A stretch of DNA of 64,000 bases from Candidatus Obscuribacterales bacterium. GTDB lineage: Bacteria; Cyanobacteriota; Vampirovibrionia; Obscuribacterales; Obscuribacteraceae. Location of the stretch: contig JAKFVQ010000021.1 in the NCBI GenBank assembly GCA_021732085.1, forward strand, positions 186,001 through 250,000. Direction: 5' to 3'. Position 1 is the first letter of the stretch; each line of letters starts with the position of its first letter. This document shows positions 25,880-35,230 of this stretch, piece after piece. Below the pieces are notes generated by a model. That model was not told the origin of the DNA. It did not search any database and saw only the letters and a program-made list of their open reading frames with translations. The translations under genes and the position numbers were made by a program.

Positions 25880-26463
25880 TTGAGCCTCTTGTTAAATAAA
25901 AGACAACACCAGGTTGCAGCCTATACGCAGCTGCGGTGTTTGAGCCTTTCTGTGTTTTGAATTCGACCAGCAAGCTTCTAGTGAATTCGAGAATACGCAG
26001 CCAATACATCCAGCCTATATGTTTGATGTGCTGCCAACCAATTTGCGGAATTGAATTATTTGGTGTGGGGCCTTGAATTCAATTTAGTAAATGGATGTAT
26101 TCAATTTCTAGTAATTATTGGACAAAAACAGTTCGAATAATAGACGGGAGCACGTATAAGTTCATGCGGCAATTCGTCCGCTATGACTGCAGTTTCGGGA
26201 TCGGTGCAGCGCATGATACTGTGTTCAAGTTTGCACGAATTGCACTGGCGAGATGGCACTGTTGTGCGCTGTTACTTGGTAGAATTCGCGGTCTCGCGCT
26301 ACGCAATTATGCACTTTTGGCAAAACTTTGGCAGGGCAAGGCATTCGCGGATTGGGCGCGTGAGCAAAAATCAGGAGCGACCGCATGAGTGAGCAGGATG
26401 CTCGCGCTTCCGTTAGCAGCACTAAGCGAGCCGGTTGCTGGCGCTCCCGAAAGCAGCGCACAG
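25880..26463. other. Intergenic region upstream of duplicated module copy 2
   Basis: About 580 bases. It contains the shared upstream sequence ATTATTTGGT (26055-26064) and two REP-like elements (26391-26447) next to the end of the following minus-strand gene. No gene is recognised; plus-strand frames at 26095-26392 end in the repeats. Confidence 0.5.
26391..26447. repeat. Two REP-like elements in the same orientation
   Basis: GAGCAGGATGCTCGCGCTTC (26391-26410) and AAGCGAGCCGGTTGCTGGCG followed by CTCCC (26424-26447) are both reverse-complement copies of the GGGAGCGC family. They lie just downstream of the stop of the minus-strand gene at 26464, where such elements often protect or end transcripts. 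Confidence 0.55.
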
Positions 26464-28296
26464 TTAGCGCGTCTTTAGATCGAATACTGCATTAGGTAAT
26501 GCCGGATAGTTTCCAATCGAATTTCCGAACGCATTTTTCACCCAATCAAAGTTGAATGTTTTATCAACAATGCCGAGCCTGAGAGTGGTTGTGAGCTGAT
26601 CCCCTGGCTTCAGTAACACCTCGCTACCGGGAGCTTGTTTTACGCCATTAACTAGCATCGCCGAGTCTTTGCTCAGAAACAATTTCGCGGTCCCTGCTTT
26701 GTCATCCATTCTCACGTATGAGAAGCCAGTCGCGCCCGGTTCAAGCTTCGTGTTCTGTTCGATGATTTGCGCGATCTTTGTCAATTCGCTTGCCGGCAGA
26801 ATTGTTTTTGCACCAGTCTTACTTGTAAATTCCAATTGCTCAATGCCGTTTGGCGTCGCAGGCTTGTTCAACTTGAACTGGCCCTCAACCTTATATAGCG
26901 ATTCGTTCTGCCTCATCTCGTAGAGCCCAGGTTGTGTTTGGCTCAAATAATATGAGTTCGGTCCTTTTCCCTCCCTGGGCGGATTTGCCACAGACAATTT
27001 GTTCAAGGTGCCATCGGCGTTTTGTCTGAAGTCACCGTATCCACCTTTGTCCTGGAGTTTGGGCGACCATTCCGGACGTATTGTTAGCAGGCGTCCATCA
27101 GCATCATACTTACGGAATCCCAGACCAAGATCTGTATGCACGAATGTTGGCGGATTGCCTTTTCCAGTCCAATCGTATTCGATCCATCCACGGTTTGTTA
27201 TTTTGACATGGTCGTACGCTTTTCGCCCGCCCGTAGTGCCGTCATACCCTGTCGGCGCTCCGGCCTTCTCATGCTCTGCCAGGAGCACCTTCGCTCTCAA
27301 CCGGTCGCTATCAAATGGTTTATTCTTCTCGTAATACCGATGGATGCCTGAGTCGTCTAGCGTTATGATTTTATTGCCATCGATCTTGACCTGCTGCAGA
27401 GCTGGCGTGCGGAACTCACCTTGCCCCCTGTCTGACCAGCTGCCATTTGTTTTTAGGGTGGAAGACCAGTAATGATTTCTGCCGTCGGCAACTTCTATGT
27501 ATTGCGAAACAAACACAGGGCGTCCGTTCGCATCAAGTTGAACTTTTACATCAGCACGGCTGCCATCGGAAGCCGTTGTCGTTTTAGCTTCGACTATTTT
27601 TTCAGTGTGTCGATGATAGCCCCAGTTCACGCCACCCATGACGGCTCCGAAGGTAGCCCAGCTGCCTACGTTATCGACGAAGTCTTTCCCCGTTGGGAGG
27701 ATTCGACCCTTGTTCAAAATGGCATCGACTTCTGAGTAAACGGCACCGCCTGCGGCTCCAGTCGCGGCGCCGTAGCCCACGCTGCCGAGAAGCGTTCGTG
27801 CTTCTGGTACTGCAAATATTCCGGTGGCATCCAGCTTTGCTCCGGCATAAGCCATAGTTGAGAACGTTGCAAAATTTGTTGCTGCGTTCTTGGCTCTGTC
27901 CAGAAGGAAGCTTTCGCTGTCAGCTTTTGTTGGCGTGAGTACCCCTCCAAAAATGGCACCAAGCGTGCCTCCTCGCAAAACTGAAGCAGTCAGTGATGAT
28001 GGTTGCGCAATGTTTTTTGTTGCCAGGGCAAGCGCCCCAAAATCAACCGCCTTCCCGACAATATTTCCCAATGCACCGCCCGTGGTGCTGAGTGCTTTTT
28101 GCTCGTCAACTAAATGTAGTTCGGGAATCTTTTTGCCCGATAGATATCCTGCCATCTGCGCAAGACCATTGACGGGATCTTCGATGCCTCCTTTTATAAG
28201 CCCCCTGCCGAAGTTGAATACTTCGTTGTCGGTCCAAGTTTTTTCCACTTTAAGCGCGTCCCGCTCAGAAATTGGCAACGCAAAATCATTAGCCAT
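26464..28296 (-). CDS. Glycine-zipper protein with beta-rich C-terminus, possibly FHA-like
   Basis: Function not recognised. It has 610 residues and no signal peptide. Residues about 30-220 are alanine/glycine-rich helices (GSVGYGAATGAAGGAVYSEV) like those of the module A proteins. About 230-480 are beta-rich, with repeated short phrases on a YxxxGxxxxF pattern. The last 70 residues (FLSKDSAMLVNGVKQAPGS then VLLKPGDQL) resemble the L-VNG-x-L-x-GD turn of FHA phosphothreonine-binding domains, although the conserved arginine and serine of FHA are not obvious. GGAGG 8 bases upstream fixes the ATG at 28296. It lies upstream of the duplicated module, on the same strand but separated by about 640 bases. 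Relation to the module is inferred from composition only. Confidence 0.8.
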   Translation of the reverse strand: MANDFALPISERDALKVEKTWTDNEVFNFGRGLIKGGIEDPVNGLAQMAGYLSGKKIPELHLVDEQKALSTTGGALGNIVGKAVDFGALALATKNIAQPSSLTASVLRGGTLGAIFGGVLTPTKADSESFLLDRAKNAATNFATFSTMAYAGAKLDATGIFAVPEARTLLGSVGYGAATGAAGGAVYSEVDAILNKGRILPTGKDFVDNVGSWATFGAVMGGVNWGYHRHTEKIVEAKTTTASDGSRADVKVQLDANGRPVFVSQYIEVADGRNHYWSSTLKTNGSWSDRGQGEFRTPALQQVKIDGNKIITLDDSGIHRYYEKNKPFDSDRLRAKVLLAEHEKAGAPTGYDGTTGGRKAYDHVKITNRGWIEYDWTGKGNPPTFVHTDLGLGFRKYDADGRLLTIRPEWSPKLQDKGGYGDFRQNADGTLNKLSVANPPREGKGPNSYYLSQTQPGLYEMRQNESLYKVEGQFKLNKPATPNGIEQLEFTSKTGAKTILPASELTKIAQIIEQNTKLEPGATGFSYVRMDDKAGTAKLFLSKDSAMLVNGVKQAPGSEVLLKPGDQLTTTLRLGIVDKTFNFDWVKNAFGNSIGNYPALPNAVFDLKTR

Positions 28297-28448
28297 TAGC
28301 TAATCCTCCAGAAACTTGAACCACCACCATGATTACTTGTTTGCTATATACGCGCCCGAAAACTCTTCGACAGGTAAGATTCCCGTCGAAGAATGCGATT
28401 CGGACAAGACGCAGCCAACTTGTCTTGCTTTCAAAGAAGGTTCTAGTT

Positions 28449-29138
28449 CTAATAACTCTGAAATAGAAAGCGGCCCTGCGAGCCATCTGGCGATATGAAA
28501 GCAAAGCCGAGCCCGCAGTCTCCGAAGTTCACATAGAATGGAACCTGTGCAGAATCGAGTTGGAGCAAAAGCTTGCCGCCTGGTGGCATCGCATCTTCTT
28601 GCAAAAAGGCTGGTGTACCGCCGACTTTGTTTCCTTCGACCGCCTTTGAATACTGCTCGAACGACTGATCGTCCATCCCCTGGCGATGTGCTTCGTCCAT
28701 GAAAACTGGATCCGTGCGCCTGATCGTATCTACTAAATATTCGCAGGGGCGTGGTTGCGCTTGTTCTTGTCCCGGCACATCCAAGTATTCGTATAAAGTT
28801 GGTCCAATCGGTGCTGTCAGGGTTTTTATGTTTGGCAGACGACCTGGTTGAATGATCACGGCGTTCTCGCCGGCGTCGGGATCCCACGCCGGCACGACTT
28901 TTTCTTCAAGGTCAGTCATGAAGATGTAGGCCATTTTGCCGACCGTCTGACCGAATATTTCAGGATAGAGAACAATTTGGCATATAAATGTCATTTGTTC
29001 GCCTAGCGATCGGCTTATTGGCCACTGAGGCTCTCCCGCCCAAACCGGTTGCCCACCAAACTTTGTGACCATCTCACGGCAGGGCGATTGGGTCCGACGG
29101 AAGGATAAGGCATAGGCACGCTGCATGGCTGTTGACAT
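28449..29138 (-). CDS. DUF1963-like protein (YwqG family)
   Basis: The 229-residue product resembles the DUF1963/YwqG family of unknown function. The signature region KFGGQPVWAGEPQWPIS is followed by a Q-I-x-L strand (FICQIVLYPEIFG) and later GTPAFLQED and LLLQLDS, then a final GDCGLGFAFISPDG. No signal peptide is seen. The frame extends upstream to 29258, but that would overlap the divergent pyrD start and the extra 40 residues look unlike a protein of this family; I take the ATG at 29138 (or 29126) as the start, without a clear ribosome-binding site for either. A 150-base gap follows before the next minus-strand gene. Confidence 0.75.
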   Translation of the reverse strand: MSTAMQRAYALSFRRTQSPCREMVTKFGGQPVWAGEPQWPISRSLGEQMTFICQIVLYPEIFGQTVGKMAYIFMTDLEEKVVPAWDPDAGENAVIIQPGRLPNIKTLTAPIGPTLYEYLDVPGQEQAQPRPCEYLVDTIRRTDPVFMDEAHRQGMDDQSFEQYSKAVEGNKVGGTPAFLQEDAMPPGGKLLLQLDSAQVPFYVNFGDCGLGFAFISPDGSQGRFLFQSY

Positions 29139-29244
29139 CACTCGAGGGAACAGCTCAAAGTTTACAACAGTGGACGAAAAATGAGCTCCTGACGGCCTAA
29201 CAGTTATTATTGATTTGATCCGAACTTTTTGGCATTGCACTGTT

Positions 29245-30333
29245 ATGGGACAGGACATTCTCTACGAAAAGTTGATTCGCCCGCTTTTGTTCAAGCTCGA
29301 CCCAGAGTCTGTACATCAGGCGGCTCATCATGCGCTCTTGACTGCAGGACCGATCGTGAACGCTCTGCCCCTGCGCTATTCGGGCAGCGATCTTTCGGTT
29401 ACCCTCTTTGGTAGAAAACTTCTTAATCCAATTGGATTGGCGGCCGGTTTTGACAAAAATGGTTCACTTGCACCGATTCTTGGCGGGTTGGGATTCGGAT
29501 TCATGGAGATTGGTTCGGTGTGCGCTCGCCCGCATGGTGGCAATCCGCGCCCAAGATTATTTCGCCTTAGCGATGATGAGGCTTTGATCAATCGGCTTGG
29601 CTTGAATGGATTAGGCGCCCAGGCGATCGTCACAGCTTTATCCGGAAAGAAATTCTCTTTGCCGTGTGGCATCAATATCGCAAAGACCAATGACCCTGCG
29701 ATAAGCGGCGAAGATGCGGTCGAAGATGTTGTATATAGTTTTTCGCTGGTCAAGAATTTACCCGTCGAGTTTGTCACGATCAACGCCAGCTGCCCTAATA
29801 CAGCTGAAGGTTGCTTGAAGGAAAGCAGTGTGCTCGCCGCGACGCTGGAACGGGTGAATGCAATAAATGATCGCAAATTGCCGATTCTTTTGAAGTTGTC
29901 TCCGGATAGTAGCGAAAAATTTCTGGAAGAGGTCGTCGCTATTTGTAAGGATAAGAAAGTTTCGGGTTATGTTTGCGGCAACACAACGACCACTCGTGAG
30001 GATCTCGCCACCAATGCCGAAAGGCTGAATGCAATTGGTTGGGGCGGACTAAGTGGGAAGCCGGTCAAGCATCTGAATTTGCAGCTTACTCGAAAGATCG
30101 CTAGCTTGAAATCGCCGGAGCAAATTATCATCGGAGTCGGTGGTATCAGCTCGGGGCAAGATGCATTCGATTATTTGAGCGCGGGGGCTCACGTTCTGGA
30201 GGTGTACACTGGCTTCGTGTACCTCGGACCGTCTTGTGCCAAACAAATATGCGAGGAGTTGTCCGCGATCCTCAGAACCCGCGGCACCACGCTTGGTGAA
30301 ATGGCGGGTGGACGGCTTTCGCCTGCAACCTAG
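29245..30333 (+). CDS. pyrD: Dihydroorotate dehydrogenase (quinone), class 2
   Basis: This membrane-associated FMN enzyme oxidises dihydroorotate to orotate with a quinone as acceptor, the fourth step of pyrimidine synthesis. The 362-residue product shows an N-terminal amphipathic quinone-site segment (YEKLIRPLLFKLDPESVHQAA) typical of class 2. The FMN barrel has PIGLAAGFDKNG, EIGSVCARPHGGNPRPRLFR, the active-site serine region TINASCPNTAE (S replaces the cysteine of class 1), PILLKLSPD and IIGVGGISSGQDA. I chose the ATG at 29245 rather than an upstream TTG. The stop overlaps the stop of the convergent permease gene by four bases. Confidence 0.95.
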   Translation: MGQDILYEKLIRPLLFKLDPESVHQAAHHALLTAGPIVNALPLRYSGSDLSVTLFGRKLLNPIGLAAGFDKNGSLAPILGGLGFGFMEIGSVCARPHGGNPRPRLFRLSDDEALINRLGLNGLGAQAIVTALSGKKFSLPCGINIAKTNDPAISGEDAVEDVVYSFSLVKNLPVEFVTINASCPNTAEGCLKESSVLAATLERVNAINDRKLPILLKLSPDSSEKFLEEVVAICKDKKVSGYVCGNTTTTREDLATNAERLNAIGWGGLSGKPVKHLNLQLTRKIASLKSPEQIIIGVGGISSGQDAFDYLSAGAHVLEVYTGFVYLGPSCAKQICEELSAILRTRGTTLGEMAGGRLSPAT

Positions 30334-31571
30334 CTAGCAGTTGTCGTTGTAGTTTTAGCTTCTGTCGCAGCTTCTGCCAGATGTTCGTCCGGCGTAACCA
30401 GGAACTCTTGCGCAACGTAAAGTGCGACCGCTGTTGTCGGCACTGCTACGATTGCACCGGCGGCACCGGCTATAGTGGCGCCGATTAGAATCGCGAACAT
30501 CACAACCAATGGATGCAATTCCACCTGCTTGCCTAAAAGGTGCGGCACGATAAAGTTGCTCTCGATTGCTTGCTCAACGACAAAGAGCAATAAGGTTAGT
30601 ACGAATATCTGGACGGATTGCGTCGTGGCGATGAATAGCGCTATCACTGTCGCCAACATGGAGCCAACAAAGGGGATCAGGTTCAGCAGCCCCGCGAGCA
30701 AGCCGAGCACGAGTCCGTATTTAACGCCTATGACTGTGAAGCCAATGGAGAAGAATATAGCTACTGCTGTGCAAACCAATATTTGCCCGCGCACGTAGCC
30801 TCCCATCCGGCTTTCTAGAGGAGTAATCATGGCTGCGGCGCGCGAACGGTGCTTTTGTGGAACCCACTTAAGTAGTCCGGTCCAAATATCCTTCGCATCA
30901 ACGACGAAGAAGGCGGAAAGGAAGAGAACGAGGATTGTATTCAGAACAATCTCGAACACTGCGCCGGTTGCTGTGATCGTTTTCAAGAAAACACTCGTAC
31001 CAGCAGCTTTGAGCGACGATGGTTCGATTTTGAATAAAGTGGCTGAATCGCCAGCTAGGTCGAGCGCTTTCAAATAGTAATTGTGAATTTGATCAACGTA
31101 GTGAGGAAGTTGATCGATGAAAACGATCACCTGTTCTCTAAATGGTTTGTAGACCAGAAATCCAATTCCAGCGTAAAACGCAACCACTAATACATAGATG
31201 ATTGCCACGGTCGCTGCGCGGGGGATCTTCTTTCGCTCGGCAATTTCTGCCATTGGTGCCATCGCGGAAGCGAGAGTCAGCGCGAGTAGAACATCGATAA
31301 TTAGTTGCTTGAGAACAACTGCCAATTGAGCTAAACAAACGAACACGGTGACGAGCGTACAAAAAATGATCACACGTCCAGCGAAACGTTTATTACTTGC
31401 TAGCTCTGCAATTTCAAGCTTCTTCAAATCGGCAAGTTCTTGCTTCTCAAGTAATGCATCGAGTTCCGAAAGCTCTCGCTCCTTTTGGAGCGGACGTGCG
31501 GACTGCGCTGAGTTAGGCGTATCATTTTCCGATTCGGCGCCACTTGCATCAATGTTATCTTCGTTCGGCAA
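30330..31571 (-). CDS. AI-2E/PerM-family membrane transporter
   Basis: This 413-residue integral membrane protein is of the AI-2E (PerM/YdiK/TqsA) family; members export or exchange diverse small molecules and the substrate here cannot be told. A charged cytosolic N-terminus (1-65) is followed by about seven to eight membrane helices in the usual arrangement: two helix pairs, a long loop (about 150-200), then the family region GLVLGLLAGLLNLIPFVGSM and the terminal pair LHPLVVMFAILIGATIAG. Start is TTG at 31571 with GAGGA 7 bases upstream, and it overlaps the end of the previous gene (31555-34245) by 17 bases, so the two form an operon. Confidence 0.88.
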   Translation of the reverse strand: MPNEDNIDASGAESENDTPNSAQSARPLQKERELSELDALLEKQELADLKKLEIAELASNKRFAGRVIIFCTLVTVFVCLAQLAVVLKQLIIDVLLALTLASAMAPMAEIAERKKIPRAATVAIIYVLVVAFYAGIGFLVYKPFREQVIVFIDQLPHYVDQIHNYYLKALDLAGDSATLFKIEPSSLKAAGTSVFLKTITATGAVFEIVLNTILVLFLSAFFVVDAKDIWTGLLKWVPQKHRSRAAAMITPLESRMGGYVRGQILVCTAVAIFFSIGFTVIGVKYGLVLGLLAGLLNLIPFVGSMLATVIALFIATTQSVQIFVLTLLLFVVEQAIESNFIVPHLLGKQVELHPLVVMFAILIGATIAGAAGAIVAVPTTAVALYVAQEFLVTPDEHLAEAATEAKTTTTTAS

Positions 31572-34245
31572 GATTTTTCCTCACAATCAAGACTGGCTCC
31601 GATGGTAGTCCAAGCTCATTATTCTCCGCGTCCAGAGCTTGAATTCGAACGTAGTAATCAATGTCGCATTTGGGATTTAGTTCTGCTCCAGATATTTTAG
31701 CTGACGTTTTCATTAGGGTTTTCTTGAAGGCTGGCGCACCGCTTTGTGAGCTAAGCGCGCTGGCAATTTCACCGGGGTGAGCCGCATCGAAAGTTCGATT
31801 CGGAGCTAAGGCTATGACTTGCACGGCGGTGCATCCGGATATTTTGCTAGCGTCGAATTCCAATTCGTCTCTCTCGGCTTCGAAGCGAACTGTTGGTGAT
31901 AGATTTTTTTGAGGGATTATTTCGAGGCTCTTAAATAAGATTGCATAATCACCCGGAGGAAATTGCAAGGCTATCTTGTTGAAAGTTGGCGCCAGCGACC
32001 ATGCCCTTGAGCGCCCCAACCAGACAATATTTTGGGAGTAGCGTCCGAGCATCGAATCCTGCGTTCGGACGTCGCTAGCCTGCCCCAGTGATAAGTTGAT
32101 CGGTAACGCCCCGCTTTGAACGCTGCCGTTCTTCTCGCCGCTCCACGCGATCTGTATTCCCGGGCAAGTGCCCGACAGGCATTTCCATAAGACTCTTGCT
32201 GTGTTCAGCTCGGCGCTATCTACGGCAGTCAAGTCAGCGACAAGTGTGATACCAGAGGCAGTGCCGGGGCGAATAATCAATCCGTCGGTAATTTCTTCAA
32301 ACTGCTGTCCGTCGCTATGTGCGACGGTCCACTCAGTGCGCTTAATTGGTTCTATTTTGAGTGCTTCTTTGCTCGTCCAGCTTGCATCGGCACCCTGGAC
32401 ATATCTAAAGTTTGAAAAAGGAATTTGGATTTGGGCGATTGGATTTTGAGGATCTTTTGTTCGCTCAAGAGTCCAACTCAGAAGCGCGCCATCAGAATCG
32501 ACATTGTTTTGCTCAGGCTTCAGGAGTCCCAAGAGAATGGGATTGCTTGCCGGAAATCCCTTTGATTCCTTCCATACAAAGGAGCGGGAGCTATCCTCCT
32601 TTAACTTCATCAAGGTGCTCGGCCAGACAAACTCGTGGCTTCCTCCTACTGGCGGCTCAATCGTCAAAACACGAGAAGCTAGATCGTTATTTTGGAAATA
32701 CGGCAGACTCAACGCGTATTTAAGATATTGGGGTCGCGTGATCATTCCCGCGCCGGAATAATCGGTTGGCAAATTCAATACCAGCACCTTTTGGTGCGCT
32801 GGCGCAGCAGCGATTGCTTTTGCAACTGAATCAATGAAAGTTCTTACTTCATGGCTTGCTTGCAACCAAGATATTTGATTTAGCTGAAGGCAAACAGTCC
32901 ACACAGAAAGAACGACGAATAGAAGCAATCCACCAATTGTCGCGAACACCTTCGCAAAGACTGGTTTCATCGCGTCAATTGCAGGAAGCGCAAGGAGCAC
33001 GAGGAGCATTATTGCGGGGGCTGATCCCAAAAAGAACAGTCGGCTGCCAACCATATTTGGGCTGATATGCCAGATCTGAAAAGCGGGCAGCACGCTCACG
33101 ACAGTCCAAATTGCAAGGAAGGCAACGACTCTCTTGCTCAAGCTGTTCATGACCAGACGCGTCAGCCCAAGTGCCAGAATGCCGGTGTATGCAGTGCTAA
33201 GAATTTTGCTGATAGAATTTGCCGCGTCGTATGCTCCGGCGCGAGCGATCAGATCCAAATTAATTGGAAAGAGAATTTGTTTTAGGGTATCCACGTTAAA
33301 GAAGTTGCGAAGCGAGCTGAGCACGCCGGCGATCCCGGACGAACCGCCGGCGCCACCATCGCCGTAACCGCCGACAAAGGTCCCGAGCAGGACAAATCTC
33401 GACATCAATCCGATGCCTGCCACAGTCCAATAGGTTAGAACTGCTGTCTGTGCTTGTATTCGCAGTTTTCGTTTGTATTCGTCGGGCGCCAATATTTGGC
33501 TGTGTTCTTTCAAAAGAAGCGCTGCTGCTGTAATAACAGCTGGCAGTGTGTATGCCATTTCCTTGCTGAGAATGGCGGCGATAAAAGCTGCTAGCGAGAG
33601 CGCGAAGTACTTCTTTTCGCGAATCAAGCGGAAGCGCAAATAGCAAAAGACGCTAACAAGATAAAAGAGTGTGCAAAGCAGATCGACACGACCGATTATC
33701 CAACTGGTCGACTCTGTTTGCAGAGGGTAAATCGCGAAAAGCAGCGCCGTCCATATCGCGGCAACTCCTTTCAGTCGATTTCCCATTATCCCTGTCAGCT
33801 CAAGGGTTATCAGTCCCGTGAAAGCGGAACATCCCACCAACAACAAGAGATTAGTTAAGTGGTAGCCCCATGGATTGGCTTTCCAGAAGATGAAATCGGT
33901 AAATATGGACAGTGATACCAACGGCCGGTAGCTTTTCATGATGTCCGAGCCGGCCCAGTTGGAATAAAAGTTGCCTAGAAAGTCGCTCCAATCCCCATGG
34001 AAAGCGCGGCTAATATAATCGAGGTGAAGGAAGTCATCCAGCAGAAAGCCGCATTGCAGCGAGGGTGCCCATGCGATCAGCACAACGAATAACGAAAGAA
34101 ATCCAGCGAAAACCATCTGTGTTTGGGTGGAAAGAAAGTCTAAGCGCGCTGGCTTGAGCGTCAACTTCCGCTCTAGAGGCTGATTTTGCGTTTCTGTTTG
34201 ATGGGAAATTGTCACGTCTTGCTCATCGTGTGCGGCGCAATTCAA
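31555..34245 (-). CDS. Multi-spanning GT-C-like membrane protein (paralogue of 40297-42672)
   Basis: This 896-residue inner-membrane protein has about a dozen hydrophobic helices in residues 40-460 and a large soluble C-terminal domain (about 480-890). The first loop contains GFLLDDFLHLDYI, an Asp-Asp pair in the place where GT-C glycosyltransferases (PMT, ArnT, TMTC types) keep catalytic or metal-binding acids. IIGRVDLLCTLFYLVSVF is another segment kept in the paralogue. The C-terminal part is beta-rich, possibly carbohydrate-binding. Transfer of a sugar from a lipid carrier to protein or surface polymer is inferred. The start is uncertain: a TTG at 34245 opens the frame and a GTG ten codons later is possible. 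Translation is coupled to the downstream permease gene. Confidence 0.82.
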   Translation of the reverse strand: MNCAAHDEQDVTISHQTETQNQPLERKLTLKPARLDFLSTQTQMVFAGFLSLFVVLIAWAPSLQCGFLLDDFLHLDYISRAFHGDWSDFLGNFYSNWAGSDIMKSYRPLVSLSIFTDFIFWKANPWGYHLTNLLLLVGCSAFTGLITLELTGIMGNRLKGVAAIWTALLFAIYPLQTESTSWIIGRVDLLCTLFYLVSVFCYLRFRLIREKKYFALSLAAFIAAILSKEMAYTLPAVITAAALLLKEHSQILAPDEYKRKLRIQAQTAVLTYWTVAGIGLMSRFVLLGTFVGGYGDGGAGGSSGIAGVLSSLRNFFNVDTLKQILFPINLDLIARAGAYDAANSISKILSTAYTGILALGLTRLVMNSLSKRVVAFLAIWTVVSVLPAFQIWHISPNMVGSRLFFLGSAPAIMLLVLLALPAIDAMKPVFAKVFATIGGLLLFVVLSVWTVCLQLNQISWLQASHEVRTFIDSVAKAIAAAPAHQKVLVLNLPTDYSGAGMITRPQYLKYALSLPYFQNNDLASRVLTIEPPVGGSHEFVWPSTLMKLKEDSSRSFVWKESKGFPASNPILLGLLKPEQNNVDSDGALLSWTLERTKDPQNPIAQIQIPFSNFRYVQGADASWTSKEALKIEPIKRTEWTVAHSDGQQFEEITDGLIIRPGTASGITLVADLTAVDSAELNTARVLWKCLSGTCPGIQIAWSGEKNGSVQSGALPINLSLGQASDVRTQDSMLGRYSQNIVWLGRSRAWSLAPTFNKIALQFPPGDYAILFKSLEIIPQKNLSPTVRFEAERDELEFDASKISGCTAVQVIALAPNRTFDAAHPGEIASALSSQSGAPAFKKTLMKTSAKISGAELNPKCDIDYYVRIQALDAENNELGLPSEPVLIVRKNLAERR

Positions 34246-34390
34246 AATAGCACAGGCGACAAGTGAGATAAATTAAGCAGGCTGCCGGGTTAGCGAATTT
34301 TTGCCCCACTCAGTTTAATCTTTCTTCCTTTGAGGAGATCTTGGCAACTTTGGGTATAAAGCCATCGTTACTTCATTTCTGGGCACAACC

Positions 34391-35080
34391 ATGGCTAAAC
34401 AAGAACGACGACGGAGCATGCCGCTCGATGAAGCCTATATCTACTGCAGGCGCCTTGAGTTAAAGCTGGAAAGACCAGCCTTATTCAAGGTGTGCAATGC
34501 CATCCATACGGTGGACCTTGCGCTCAGCTCTGACGAAGAGCTTTCTATGGCTGGAGTCCCTTCACACATAAGCTGCGAAGCCTGGTCCCGCGTGCGAGAT
34601 CAGCTTTTTAAGGTTTTGGTGACAAGCTTCTCCGGATATTTCTTGATCTATGATGTCGATGGCGTTGAACCGTTGGAAAATGGTGCCGCGTGGCCTGAAC
34701 ATGGGTCGATTGAATTTTATCCAGAGAAGATTTTGAGAAGGTTCGAGACATATCGTTCCTATATTGAACGACTTGACCCTTCGATGATCACAATTTTGCG
34801 TTGGTGCTTCGCGCAAGATCGCCACAATATTTCGCCTCAGCTTTTCCACGGCGAGCCGCAGGAAGCTGAAGCTAGTGCCGAAGAGATTGTTTCTTTCCTT
34901 GATCGCTTGTACGAGATTTGCGAGGAAGAAGCTCACGAAGGCAAGAAGAAGGCTCACCGTAGATGGTGGCAGCTTTATTGGGAGGCAAATGGCTGTGTAG
35001 ATCGCCGTGCGCGACACGAGCTGCAAAAGCAAATGCTTTCACTGCAATCAGTATGGGGACGCCCCGCGCAGTTAGTTTAG
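34391..35080 (+). CDS. Hypothetical soluble protein
   Basis: Function not recognised. The 229-residue product is soluble, with an Arg/Lys-rich start (MAKQERRRSMPLDEAYIYCR) and predicted helices throughout; the region GYFLIYDVDGVEPLENGAAW is the most distinctive. The C-terminal half is rich in Trp, Glu and Lys. It stands alone between divergent and convergent neighbours and is followed by a good terminator. There is no clear ribosome-binding site before the ATG at 34391, but no better start is seen. Confidence 0.7.
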   Translation: MAKQERRRSMPLDEAYIYCRRLELKLERPALFKVCNAIHTVDLALSSDEELSMAGVPSHISCEAWSRVRDQLFKVLVTSFSGYFLIYDVDGVEPLENGAAWPEHGSIEFYPEKILRRFETYRSYIERLDPSMITILRWCFAQDRHNISPQLFHGEPQEAEASAEEIVSFLDRLYEICEEEAHEGKKKAHRRWWQLYWEANGCVDRRARHELQKQMLSLQSVWGRPAQLV

Positions 35081-35114
35081 TTTGTTTGTACGTGTACGTG
35101 TAGAATCCGAACCT

Positions 35115-35155
35115 AAGACCCTGGATTTTCTTTTGAATCGAGGGTCTTTTGTTTT
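35115..35155 (+). terminator. Rho-independent terminator
   Basis: AAGACCCT (35115-35122) pairs with AGGGTCTT (35141-35148). The stem continues after one mismatch through GATT/AATC and is followed by a T-rich run (TTTTGTTTT, to 35155). It lies 35 bases after the stop of the plus-strand gene. Two direct copies of AGCGCTTGT follow just after it (35156 and 35173 region). Confidence 0.85.
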
Positions 35156-35230
35156 AGCGCTTGTTTTTAGCGCTTGTCCCGCAATAAACCAATGATTGCT
35201 CAAATTGCTTGGCAAAAGCGCAGTCACGGC

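Noticed and set aside
26095..26392. Plus-strand frames upstream of the REP elements
   Set aside because: Non-conserved look, no start signal, end within or next to repeats.
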